A stretch of DNA of 64,000 nucleotides from Chrysoporthe austroafricana (lineage: Eukaryota; Ascomycota; Sordariomycetes; Diaporthales; Cryphonectriaceae): contig JYIP02000003.1 in NCBI GenBank assembly GCA_001051155.2, positions 5,146,001-5,210,000 on the forward strand, in the 5' to 3' direction. Below the pieces are notes generated by a model. The model did not search any database. It was given only the letters and a program-made list of their open reading frames with translations, and was not told the DNA's origin. The translations under genes were made by a program, and so were the position numbers. Numbering within the stretch: position 1 is the stretch's first letter; each line of letters opens with the position of its first letter. Shown in pieces: positions 31,501 to 43,229 of the stretch.

Positions 31501-34200
31501 TATATAGTCTTTCTAAAACTATTGTACTGGAAGCTATATTTCTTTATAGTTTTATAATCCATATAATTTCGTAATATTCTATGCAAGATCGGTTTTTTAT
31601 CGATTGCTAGTCGCTTGAAATCCTAATTCGTTCTTAATTTGTAATTATAAGTTTGAAATATCTGTAACTTTTCCTTATTTTTTAACAAGTCTTTTTGCTT
31701 TAAAGGTATATTTAAGCTTATTTGAATATATATTTTTAATATTATCTTTAATAATTAAAACTTTCTTTATTTCGTTAATTGCAACTATTTTAATAAATAC
31801 GGCTTATTTTTATAAAATTTAATTAATAATTCAATCGATTTGAAAATTATGCTTTTTAAATTAAAATATTCTTAAGATTAATTTATATTATACTGTATTT
31901 GTAATATCGAAAGTAGTATCTGTTATAAAGCTTTAAATCGAAATAAATAAGTAATCAATTTCTATATCGATTATATTAAAATTATATATAATTGCTTTAC
32001 TTTTTATAGTATTAAGTTTATAAGGGTTTTTCTTTTGCATTTAAGAAATTTGTTCTTTATTAACGATTTCTAGCAAAATAAAAATTTTTTGTATACCGCT
32101 ATCTAATAGTGCGCCGTATCGTTACCCTTTAATATATATATCTAATATAATATGCTTTTCGTTTCTTTTAATAATAGCGTATAAAGACCTCGTAATCCTG
32201 ATCGGCTATTATCCCGCTATAAGCGATCTTTCCTTTTTGAGATATTTTAAGCTTATCTTGCTGCTTGCTTTGCTAGCCTTCTTATTTGGCTTTAGCCGTA
32301 CTGCTTTGCCTTTTCGGCTTTTTATAATTTATATTATTTTCTGGCTTTATTTTATATATAAATAGAATATGCTATAATATAGCATTATTTTCATATCGTT
32401 CTTCTTTAAATGCATTTCTAAAAGCAATTATCGGGTAGCCCGATATAAGCATTATTATTCTTAATATACAAGACTTTTCTATATTTTTTTTCGGAATTCT
32501 ATAATAAGTTAGATTAATTAATCTTATTCCTTACTTAAAAACCAATTATATTTAACTTTCTTATTAAAATATATCTAGCAGTTATAGTAAATGCAATATA
32601 TCCAAGCAAGTTTATAATAATAAGGATATAAATAACTAATCTTTCTATTTTCCTGAAATTTGCATTTATTATTCTGGAATAAAATGCTTTAAAAAAGTTT
32701 TTATAGCATAAGCTCGTATACGAAATGCTCAATTTTCGTATATTTAATTATCCAGTTATTATGCTTCTGGCAAAATTATTTGGTATATTGAATACTTAAC
32801 TTTTCCGTTCCCGTAATAGATTCCCTTTCGAGTATAAAAGTTGGTAAATTATCTGGCTATTTGTCTTGCAATATCGTTTTTCAATTATAGCATTAAGTAT
32901 CGGTATTTCCGTATTTAGGATACCGAATTCTTCTTTTATTATTGCTTCCTATTATTATTCGAAATAGTAATTTAGAAAGAACTTTCCTAAGTTTCTTTCC
33001 TTAACATTTAATAAATTGCTCAAATAGTCTGAATCGCTGCTATTTATAGCCGTATCGTAAAGAGGGCCTTTTCTTTTTATAGCGAGTTATTTCAATTCTT
33101 TAAGTTTGCGTAAGAACTATTTTAAACTTTTTTTTGCCAAGAAATGCAATAAGCAGTAATTTTAATAGCAGGCTATTTAGCTTATACTGCTATAATTAAA
33201 GTTTATTGCTTATTCCGGTAAGATATTATTGCTTAACTAATTAAATTCCTATTATTAAATAACGTTAACCTATCTTTTTAAAACAGGTTTCTATTCTCGC
33301 TTTTTCTTTTCTTAATAATAATTGCAGGCAATATAGCCTTTCTTGCTATAATTATAGCAAATAACCCTTTTGCGTTATTCGCATATAAAAATGTCTAGTT
33401 TTATAAGTCCGGTATGCATAATGCTTAAATAAGCTATATTATTTCAGTTCTTTTGCTAGAACTTGCGCCTTTCAGAATTGGATCGATATTTCAGAATATT
33501 ATTATAGTTCTTTTATCGCTATTGCCAGCATTCGTAAAGTCGGTTATCGATACGAATTGCCTTATTAATAAATTTACTGAATTTTTCGAGTCGGTTTTTC
33601 TTATAAAGCTCGTTTTTGATTTCTTCTTTAAGTTTTATATAATAAGCATCCATAAAAGGTTCGTTTTCGTAATCGAAATAAGCAATAATTTATCGGAATT
33701 TGGCCGTATAGTTCGTAGCTAAGCCTGTTTATCAAAATACCTCTAGCTATTATATTGCAATATATTATTCGTTTAGATTTCCAAAGGCTTTAATAAAGGC
33801 TAATTCGAAATTGGCATAGCGTTAGAAAATGCACTTAATATTCTCGGAACGAAAATCCTTACTATTATCTAAATAATTGCGAAAGGTCGGCTCTTATTAC
33901 TGGAAAGCGGTCTTTTCAAAGCGGCTTCTCGCAAAATCGATCTTGTCGTAAATAGTCCTGAACTGAGTACTATAATGCTTGAAATAAGCCTTGAATTGAG
34001 TCAAAAAGGCCTGAAAATCTTTTCAAATACCTTTATAAGGCTTAAGCTTATCGAGCTTAAAAGCTTTAGCTTGCTAAAAAGCGTTAAAGCAAAGGATTTC
34101 ATTCTTGACTTTTTCTAATTGCTAGTATAGAGCAATATTCTGCTGTTAAAGCTATTTATTAATAAGGATAGCTAAAGCTTCTTTTTGAAAAACAGGGTTA
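28570..34200 (-). pseudogene. G1 gag-pol of copy 2, heavily RIP-mutated
   Basis: Read right to left the minus strand holds gag (about 34,200-32,900), a protease region, reverse transcriptase, RNase H, an integrase with zinc-binding end, and a chromodomain near 28,620-28,900. It aligns along its length with the same gene in the complete copy at 43-49 kb. The RT catalytic motif near 30,770 reads VIYFNNIF, where active elements have YFDDI. Stops are dense. Domain borders are approximate, because they were placed by comparison with the better preserved copy. Confidence 0.8.
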
Positions 34201-34291
34201 TTGGAAAAAAATAATATTTAAAGCGCTATTATATTTCGAATATTGCTTAAAAGGTATATATTAAACCGTTTTTAAATAAAAGTCGTAAAAA

Positions 34292-34735
34292 TATTATAAA
34301 CGCTATAGCAATTCTAAGATTTACTATAAAGTTAAAACGTTTATGCTAATAAAAGCGGTATTAAATATAAACTTTGAATATCGAAATATATTTAATAGAG
34401 TATCGCAATATTTATAAGCTTTAAGCGGCTATTATTTGAATGCTTATATAGAGTTCAAATAGTATTTAGATTTACGACTGAAAAGCTATAGTAATTTATC
34501 TAGTAAATGCCTTGTTTTTATATAGCCAGCTTTTCAATTTGAATTACTTATTTATTAAATAAGCCGGTAAGCCTGGCTCTTTAGCTTATTTAATAATCCA
34601 GTAAGCCGTATCTTATTTAACCCTAACCCTTGATTATATAAGCAATTGTAAGTTCTTTTGGCAAGGCTAAAGGTATAATATTTTAATAGCTTCTTCTTTG
34701 CATTATTTCTTGATCTTATATATTAGTTTATAATA
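34292..34735 (-). repeat. G1 LTR, subfamily B (444 bp), 5' LTR of copy 2
   Basis: Starts TATTATAAACGCT, ends TTATAATA. It contains TTAACCCTAACCC at 34617-34629. The centre and inner part match 23230-23673, not the other LTR of the same element. Confidence 0.82.
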
Positions 34736-35236
34736 TATATTTATAAAGATTCTTTAATTGAACTCGTAATTATCTTTAAAGGTAAACTTGAATCGTTTCG
34801 GTATTAGGCTATTTAGTTAATAGTAATAGCAAAATTTCGTAATTAAGTCCAGAATAGCTCGATTAATATTATTATGCTTTGCTTTTTCAAGAAAGTAATA
34901 TAGGCGATTAGTAATAGAATATCCAAAATAGCAATAAAAATACCGTAATTTTGTTTCGTTTAAAAAGACGCTTATTTCTTTAACTTTATTAAGGAAGAAT
35001 TACGGATAGCTTTATTTGCGCATTAATAATATTACTATATTCTTATAAATAAGCTTGTTTGAAATATTATTGAAATAAATGCTTAAACGATTTATATTTG
35101 CTAAGTATAAAAAGAAAAGGGTTAATATTTCGAATATATAAAATATAATCGTATTAATAAAGGTTATAAGGTTAATAAAGCTAATAGAAAATACAATCGT
35201 TCTTTTATTAAACTTAACTTTAATATAGCTAGCTAA
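34736..35236. other. spacer between two retrotransposons, nothing recognised
   Basis: AT-rich sequence with a 76-codon minus-strand open frame (35012-35242) of hydrophobic, Ile/Phe-rich composition that looks like chance in AT-rich DNA. It does not visibly match G1 or G2. It could be old chromosomal DNA or a badly eroded element. Confidence 0.35.
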
Positions 35237-35441
35237 TAGCAAAACTTATAAACGTAGTAAATTTATAATGGATTTGCCTAGTAAATTTATAGTAAATTCC
35301 CTAGTAAATACGCAATGAATTTATTAAGTAAATGCTATACTTTTACCGGAAAGCTTATATAATGCTTTAATATACTTTTAATATAATTTACTTTCTTAAG
35401 AAAATTATATTTTATAATATATTTCAGTATATTCATTATTA
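35237..35441 (+). repeat. G2 5' LTR (205 bp)
   Basis: Begins TAGCAAAACTTATAAACG and ends in CATTATTA. It matches 51800-52004 and 53165-53369 in the same orientation and 58102-58282 inverted. The internal sequence that follows (TTAATAGCTATACTTTATA) is shared only with the copy at 58 kb, which marks both as 5' LTRs. The ends are uncertain by a few bases. Confidence 0.75.
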
Positions 35442-35490
35442 ATTAATAGCTATACTTTATATACTTTTGCTATATAATCGGATTTCGATT

Positions 35491-35645
35491 ATCGGCTTTA
35501 TAAAGTAATAGCTCTTATAAAAATACCCGTTTTATAAAATATCGGCTTTTATAAAAATATCGGCTTTTATAAAAATATCGGCTTTTATAAAAATAGCGGT
35601 TTTATAAAATATCGGCGTTTATAAAAATAGCACTCTTATAAGAAA
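35491..35645 (+). repeat. G2 leader tandem repeat
   Basis: About eight or nine direct copies of a 16-19-bp unit, ATCGGCTTTTATAAAAAT, each with a TTTTATAAAA palindrome. It lies between the 5' LTR and gag, and the equivalent array exists in the other G2 copy (57900-58052), so it belongs to the element. Confidence 0.8.
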
Positions 35646-35929
35646 TATTATAATTATTTATTAATAATTTATTGCTAATTTATTATAGTAATTACTAACA
35701 ATAATATTTTATTATTGCAGCTTATTAATTATATTAAAATTAAATAACCCGTTTAAATATATAAGTTTATATAAGCTTTAAACGATTTTAAAAGGAAGGA
35801 TTGGGTTATATCGGATATTAAGATTTTTTTCGAAATTGTATGCGTTTTTATCGATTAAAAACTTTTAGCCGATCGATACGAAAAAGCAAAGCAGAACTTT
35901 AAAGAAGCCAATACATTTTTGCAAAAAGC

Positions 35930-38460
35930 AAAGGTATAAGTAATTAAGCAAGGATAGCCTTTATTGCTTAAGCAGTAAATTTAAGAGGGAAAAAAGTCGA
36001 ATTTCGATAAGAATTTATTATAGTAAATAAGAAAGAATAATATATTCTAAGAAGACTTTTCCAAATATCGAAAATTTCGGAAGCTTATTAAAACAATAAC
36101 GGAAAAGGAATAATAATAAATGCTTATAGAAATAAATGAAAGTAAAAATATTTTTCGATTTAATAATCCGGAAAATCCGTTAGAAAAATTGGCTTAGCAA
36201 TAATCTATCGAAAATCGAAAGTATTATATGCTTGAATATTCCAATATTAATAGTAAAATTAAGTATATTTATTTATTATAATATTCGACTGAAAACTTAA
36301 ATTTTAATTTTATTAATAAATTTAGGAATTTTTTAGCTATAATAAGAAAAATAAATAAAAGCAAAAGAAAATAATTAATTTTAAGAAATAAATATATTTC
36401 TTTTCTTTTAATAAGAATTTAAAATCGAAATATTTCCAAATAAAATTTTATTATAGCTATTTTAACTAATTTTATAAACTTTATAGCAAAAGGTATATTA
36501 ATGCTTTAATCGGGTTTATCGGATTATTTATAGCTTTTTAGAAAAAAAAACTATAAAAAAGAAAAATTGAATAAAAGAAAATCGGATAATCGTATTATTA
36601 TTCTTTAAAAATACTTAATCCCTTTTCCTTTAATTATTAACCTATTGGATTAGTTTTTATAGCAACTTAAAATAAAAGCAATTTATTAAAATAGCTTTAT
36701 TTCGGAAAAAGCAATATGCATTAAGTTTAAGAAAATATTCCGATTGCAATAAGCTTTTAATATATAAACATTTCAATCGGAACTTACTAAAGAACTTCTT
36801 CTTATTTCGGCTGCGAAATAATATATTAATAACGGATATCGCTTTATTAAACTAATATTTCTTAATATTAAAGAACGTATTTAACAAATATTTATATTAA
36901 AGGCAGAAAATTAATTAAATTAAAGATTATTCTCGAATCTTTAACTAAATATTAAAATTAACCCTAATTTCCAAAAAGAATTAATCGGTAAGCCAAATAA
37001 ATTACCGGATTTATCGGATTTTAGCAATAATAAAAGCAATAGTTTTCAAAACTTATTATTCGGCTATAAGCAATTTAAAGATTCCTAAGCATATCGGCTT
37101 AATTTACTTAAATTTATAGTATTACCCGTTAATATTTAATAGAGAATTTAAAGATATAATTATAAAGCGATTCCGACTTTATAAAAACTGAAACGATTAT
37201 ATTAATTTAATAGTCGTATTTATTACAAATAGCAAAATTATTATTTAGAAAAACTTTTAAGCTTTTATAAATTAATATAAAATATATATAATTAGAAGTA
37301 TAAAATATGCTAAATATTTTAATTTCTATTTACTTGCTTATTTAATTAATATAATATATATTCAATTTTATTTTACGTTATTCTTTTAAAAGCGTAAGGA
37401 CTTTACTTTATATAAGTATAATTAAAGCTAATAGAAAAAGTAATTAAAAAGAAATTTCTTTATATTGCGAAAAACTGCAAAAAACTTATTAAATACCCAA
37501 TAATATTCCAGAAAAAATATATAAAATAACCGCAATATTCTAGAATTTACTGATTATATTTGCTAATTTATTAAGCTAGCCGAATACTCAAATTTATATT
37601 TGGCTAGAAATATTTGGAATCGAATTAATAAAGAATTAATAGCTAAATATTTCGATAAATTTAATTAAAATAAAAATATAAGGGAATTCGAAAAATATCT
37701 TAAAGGAAAATAAAAGATATAGCATATTTTCGAATTAAATTGCATAATAAGATTATTTCGTAAACTTGCGCAATCGGTATGAAAAATTATGCAATTAGCT
37801 GCTAATTTTCCCAATATTAATATTTATTTCCTAATTAATATATTCTCAGAATGCTTTAAAAACTTAAATATTTATCTCGCTTAATAAGGATATTTAACTA
37901 GCTAAATCTATCCAAAAGCATTAAATATATTCCGGAATACGAATTCCGAAAGCTTTTATTAAAATAATAGCGAAAGCTAATAAATGTTCGGAACTAATTA
38001 TAAAAGCGAATAGCCCGATAATAAAATATCTTTAATATAGCCAGGAAAATATTAACTAATATTATAAATAATAGCAAAAGTTTAATTTCAAAAAACCGGA
38101 ATTTCCAATTGCGCTTTTATTATTAATTCGTATAAAAGGATATTAAAAGATATTTTATCCAATTAATTCTAATAAATTTTAATATTAATAATAGAAAATT
38201 GCAATATAATTCAGATAAAAAAGACAAATTAAGTTGAAAAGGCTATTTTCCCGTAAATAACGATTTATTTATAGCTAATAGCGATAAATAAATTAAAAAG
38301 ATTAATAATAGCGAAAACTTATAAAAGCGAAATAACGATTCGGAAGAATATGCTAATAAAGAAAATATAATAATCGAAAACGATATATAAATTTTTCGGG
38401 CCGAAAAAATAAAATTATTTATAAATAAAAGCATATTCCATATTAAGCACTTTATATAGC
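35930..38460 (+). pseudogene. G2 gag, RIP-mutated
   Basis: The plus strand reads through a long, charged, Lys/Asn/Glu-rich protein broken by many TAA/TAG codons. Examples are KFRKLIKTITEKE, MLIEINESKNIFRFNNPENP and NREFEKYLKG-like segments, then KGYFPVNNDLFIANSD shortly before the protease. Its place directly upstream of the protease and behind the leader defines it as gag. A zinc knuckle is not evident. Borders are approximate. Confidence 0.6.
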
Positions 38461-38479
38461 TATTTAGTTAATTATAAGA

Positions 38480-41400
38480 TTTTATTAAAATTATTATATA
38501 AAAAGGAAAAATTTTAGAATATAATAATTTTATATTTATAGTTAAGCTTTATTATAGCAGCAGCTATATATATATAAGAGCTATAGCCAGAATATATTTA
38601 AATGGGCTGGATATAAAAATTTGTATTAATATAAGCGCTAATCGTTATATTATCGTTAAGGAATTACTAGCGCAATTCTTTAAAGCGAAAGTAAATTAAA
38701 ATATAAAGGCTAAATTTAGAAGCGTAAATTAGTTTTTAGCAAAAGGTTAAGTTAAATTCGATATATATTTCCAAAGTAATAAATATAGCTAATCGGTTAT
38801 ATTATATATTCGAATAAGAGCTTGAGTATTAAATCGATTGGAAACAAATATTTTGCTAAAGTAAAAATATAATATTTCTTACGAAATGAATATTCTGAAT
38901 TCAGAATCGGCTTTACGATTTAATTGCTTTAATAACGCTATAGTAAAAGTGGAAATATTCGCTCGAATGCTAGTATAATCCTAGCAAGCAAAAGCTGCAA
39001 TTATAACGGTAATGCTATTTAAATTTTATAAGTTTATCCCTATTAATATTAAGCAAATTTCAAAAATATAACTTTTCTATTTAAGCCGTAATAGAAAGGG
39101 TAAATAAATTGCTTAATAAGCTATTAGATTAAAGAAGTCCTAATAATAAATTAAACGGCAACCCTTTTAAAAATTCAGAAAAATTAATTTCTAGAAATAA
39201 TCGAACTATTTCAAACAAATTATATAATTCTGCTAGCGAATTAAAATAAATATTACTATATCGCGCAATAATACTTCTTTTAACGAATTAAAGACAGGTT
39301 ATAGCTTTCAGGAAAGCTGAATTTAAATTAATTATTATTTATTAAGCATATTTTCTAATAAATTACGGAAATTACTGGAAAATAGCTAGAAAAGTACCGA
39401 TTCCCGAATATAAAAACTCTTGAAATAAAAGATTATTTTAAAGATAGTTATAAACTGGAAATTTGAAAAGATAAAGCTATTAAAGAATCGGAAATTAATT
39501 TTGGTATATACGTTTGCAAGCATTTACTGGAATTTCTTTATAAAATTATAGAATTAATACAAATATATATTAAAGTTTTCAAAAATACAAGTTCCATTAA
39601 TATGCCAATCGATTAATAAATAAAGGTCGATTTAGTCGAAAAATAATAGAATTAGAAAATAAAATAAAAGCTATATTATTTAAATAAAGAAGATTAAAAA
39701 GTAATTAACGAAGTTTTGAACAAATTATATTAATAAAATCGAACTGAATAAGTTATAAATATAATGCTATTCAGTTTATTAATTTTTATAGTTTAAAGAA
39801 ATATAAATAGCTAAAAAAAAAAAGATATATAATAATTGATTTATACGCTTTAAATAAAATTTCAATCCTTAATACTTACTTTTTGCTATTATAATAGAAA
39901 GTTATTAAATAATTAAGAAGAAAAATATATCTTGTAATAATAAATATATAATAATTTTTTTATTAATTTCTAATATATCCAAATTATAAAAACCGATTTA
40001 TTATTATTAATTATTGCAATTAAAAAAGGATAAAAATTCCATTTATAAGATTTCGAAATTTATTATTTTATATTTAGCGTTTTATAAATCAATTCTTATA
40101 ATTATATTACAAATTTGCTTTTACTTTTATAAATAATATTATTATTTATTTAATTTTAGAATAAAACTACTTGCAATACTTATAAACTATTTTCTTACTA
40201 TTTTTACGCAAAAATATTTTATTAGCAAAACTCAAATTATTTTTTAAATATCTTTTAATCTAAATTTTAAGATTTAAAATAAATAAATTCGGAATTTTTA
40301 ATACGGAATACCGGATATAAGCTATTCGCAACTTGGAATTCCTTAAAATATTCCAATAATTAAAAAAGTTTATTGGATTTATAAGATATTTACGCTATTT
40401 AATTCTTAAATATAATTATCGAATTAATTTATTTTAAAAAAGGAAAATTAAAATATTAAATAAAGCTTGCTAATCGAATTATTTACTTTTAAGTATAAAA
40501 TAGCGAAATTATATTATACAAGCTATTTTCGTTTTAATACTAAATGAAATTAATAGTTTTTATAATTTTAAAATAGCTTTAAAAGCTAAAAATGCTTTAT
40601 TTTATTATATTCCAAATAAACTTTTTTTTATTTAATTAAATATATTTAAAGAAATAAAGTTTTTAAATAATATTTTCTAATTAGCAAACGATTATATATA
40701 AAATAGAATATTGCTAATAGCAAATATAGCTATATAATTAATATTTTATTTAAGCAAAATAATTAATAAAATGAAATGAAAATATTAGCTTATAAAGCTT
40801 GAAATAGCTTATTTAATATAATTAATACAAAAATTGCAAATAATAATAAAATTAAATTAAGCTAAGCTAATTTATATTTTATTAATTATATAATAATAAT
40901 TAGCATTATTTATTTATTATTTATAAATATAATAAACAAAATTAAAATAAATATATAATTAATTTTCATTTTAGAATATTTAAGCCAATTCGATTTGAAA
41001 GCATATTATATATTAAAAAAGTCGAATATTTTTGTAAATGCTATATTAAAATTACTATTTACCCAAAAACTTATCGATAATAAAAGCATTTTAAATAAGA
41101 TATAAGAAAACGAACTTATTTAAATTCTCAATAAAATATTTATAAATAGCGAAATGAAAAGTTATATTAAAAAAAGATACGAAAAATACCTTTTATAATC
41201 CAAAATAATAGAATAATTGAAAAACCCAAACAAAATTGCTTAATTACTTTTTATATTAAATTATAATAGCTTATTATTTCTCAAAAACTATTATAAGAAA
41301 TAATAATTATATATTTCGAATAAAGTAGCATTAAATTTTATTAAAGAAACTTATAATAGAAAATATTATTTCAGTATAAACTGCATATAATATAATTTAA

Positions 41401-42072
41401 TAAATCGATTTATTATTAAATATTGCTATATTAAAATACGCAATTATATATCGATATATTAAGCTTATAATAAAAATTAAAACGACTTATAATAACTTAT
41501 AAAAGAAATGCAGCTTATATTATCTTTATTAATCCTATTCTATACTATTATTATAAATTTCGTTATAAGGTTATTAATAATGCTATTTATAAATACTATA
41601 TAAGCTTTAATTAAAATGCTATTTTTAAATATATTTCTTATAATTACAAATAAATATTCTAAAATTACAATTATTATATTAAGCAATACAATATATATTA
41701 TAGCAAATTAAGCAACCCTTATTTTATAAATACTTTATATTATTAGCTAAAGAATATTTAAAAGGATTATTTTAAATAAAAACTCGAAATTCTTATTAGA
41801 ATTCTGGAAATATTTATAAAAAGCTATCGGAACAAAACTTGCTTACTTTATAGCTTTATATTTGCAAACGAGTAAGCAATTTGAAATAAAGAACCGAATA
41901 ATTAAAATAGCAATTCGGCATTTCATTACCGCTTACTTTAATACAGAATAAATCGAAATAATACTAGCATTACAATTCAATTTAAATAATATATATAACC
42001 GAGCTATAAAATATTTAGCTAGTTAAATGCTATTCGGATTTAATTTATTATTAAGCTAATAATAAAAAATAT
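38480..42072 (+). pseudogene. G2 pol: protease, RT, RNase H, integrase (5' part)
   Basis: The protease region near 38,520-38,700 reads VKLYYSSSYIYIRAIARIYL then LDIKICINISANRYIIVKEL, where the active-site D-T/S-G is NIS. RT follows with IDLYALNKISIL, FIRFRNLLFYI, and the catalytic motif FTFINNIIIYL near 40,130 (FVDD changed to FINN). RNase H and tether are represented by AIRNLEFLKIFQ, KKFIGFIRYLRYLI and FYNFKIALKAKNALFYYIPN. The integrase core is KFLLEFWKYLQKAIGTKLAY, FIALYLQTSKQFEIKNRIIK and LNNIYNRAIKYLAS. It breaks off at the G1 insertion, where the frame reads MLFGFNL. Confidence 0.8.
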
Positions 42073-42077
42073 AATAC

Positions 42078-42509
42078 TGTTATAAACGCTGCTGCAATCT
42101 TAGGATAACCGCAGAATTAAAAGGTTTTATACTAGCAAGAACGGTATTAAGTATCGCTTTGAGTTTTGAGACAAATCCCGTAAACGTTCGCAATGTTTAT
42201 AAGCCGTAAAGAAGCTATTAATAGTAGGGTTCAATTGATACTTAAATTGACAACTAAGGAGCTATAATAATCTATTTAGTAAATGTTTCGTTCTTATATA
42301 TCTAGCTTCCCGGTTAGGGATTACCGGCTTATTAAGTAATCCAGTAATCCAAGCTTATTGGATTATTAAGTAAGTTAGTAATCTTTATCTTATCTAACCC
42401 TAACCCTGGTTTGGTAGTATTTTGGGGTTTTTCCTGAATAAGGAAAAGTCGGGTATTTGGGTATCGGATTTCCTTTATTGCAGCCTTAATTCCTTATTAA
42501 GTTATAATA
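42078..42509 (-). repeat. G1 LTR, subfamily C (432 bp), 3' LTR of copy 3
   Basis: TGTTATAAACGCTGCTGC at the start, TTATAATA at the end. It contains CTAACCCTAACCC at 42394-42406 and a palindromic AATCCAAGCTTATTGGATT (about 42,344-42,362). Confidence 0.92.
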
Positions 42510-42689
42510 TTATCCTTTTCCTATCGATTATCGTCCTTAACAAACTTTTATAAGGATCTTTATCTCTTACTGTCCTGTAATTTTCCTTTCTTAATCGGGA
42601 TATCAAGTAAAGTATAGAAAATTCGTTTTGTTTATTCGGCTAAAATATAGCGCCGTAATTCTTTTCTGGAAGCGGTTTTACAATACGTT

Positions 42690-43220
42690 ATGCAGATGCT
42701 TTCTTGTTCGTTTTACGAGGGTTATAGCATTTCCGTTTATTAAGTTTCAGAAAGAGACTCTTTTCGTTATTCGGAATGCGTACAGCTTAATCGTTTTAAA
42801 TGCGATATTTTAGAGGTTATTCCTAATAAGCTTTGCAAGATAGCTTATTAGTACTAAAAGTTGGAAAAGGAACTGAAAATTGCGGAAAAGAAAGTATTCC
42901 GCTTGCATTAGCAGAAACGTATGTAATATAAGAAGATAATATAGGCTATTTATTAAAGTATTGATAATATCGAAGAATTAGAATAGTTGAAAGCGGAAAA
43001 GGCTAAGGAGGAATATTGCAGGGCCGAAACTAAGCATTGCGTTTCAGAAACCCTAGTTCCCGAAAGTCCTCTTCCTAAGATTTTTGACCTGGATACGGTT
43101 TTGTAATAATTTGGTTCTAATATCAACTGGTCTGCTATTAACCTAATTATAAGGCGTAAGGCCGTGCCGGATCTTTCTGGTCTTTCTTCTAATTAGCTAG
43201 TTAATTGCTTTTTCCAGTAA
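42690..43220 (+). pseudogene. G1 antisense gene, copy 3
   Basis: ATG 42690 to TAA 43218-43220, 177 codons, plus strand, opposite to gag-pol. The Cys cluster is best seen here: MLSCSFYEGYSISVY, then SFRYSECVQLNRFKCDI, where the Y residues are likely former Cys, giving CxxC..C and CSEC..KC spacing. It continues with a helical part (KLEKELKIAEKKVFRL), IDNIEELE-stop-LKAEKAKEEYCRAE and the tail FDLDTVL-stop-stop-FGSNINWSAI. The N-terminal third differs strongly from copies 1 and 2 while the coiled coil and tail are conserved, so the gene diversified between subfamilies. Confidence 0.75.
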
Positions 43221-43229
43221 TTTCTGAAT

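Larger units (their letters stand above)
27398..34735 (-). mobile_element. Ty3/Gypsy family G1, long copy with two unlike LTRs (copy 2)
   Basis: It has all parts in minus orientation: 5' LTR (34292-34735), gag, protease, RT, RNase H, integrase and chromodomain, then the antisense gene (plus strand 28025-28567) and the 3' LTR (27398-27835). The two LTRs share ends and the outer two thirds but differ in the central and inner part (subfamily A on the left, B on the right). The flanking pentamers differ (AGCTT and TATAT). A single insertion has identical LTRs at birth, so this copy is probably a recombinant of two elements. Confidence 0.8.
35237..42077 (+). mobile_element. Ty3/Gypsy family G2, copy 1, left part (split by a G1 insertion)
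   Basis: It comprises a 5' LTR (35237-35441), a long leader with a tandem repeat, gag, protease, RT, RNase H and integrase on the plus strand. Integrase is interrupted at 42077 by the complete G1 copy and continues at 49359, the frame of the integrase core being resumed there. G2 differs from G1 in its LTRs (~205 bp, TRGCAAAAC start) and in its protein sequence. Confidence 0.85.

Noticed and set aside
33453..33722. Plus-strand 89-codon ORF (and its equivalent at 48154-48381)
   Set aside because: Both are shadows of the same part of the G1 gag gene, which lies on the minus strand in both copies.
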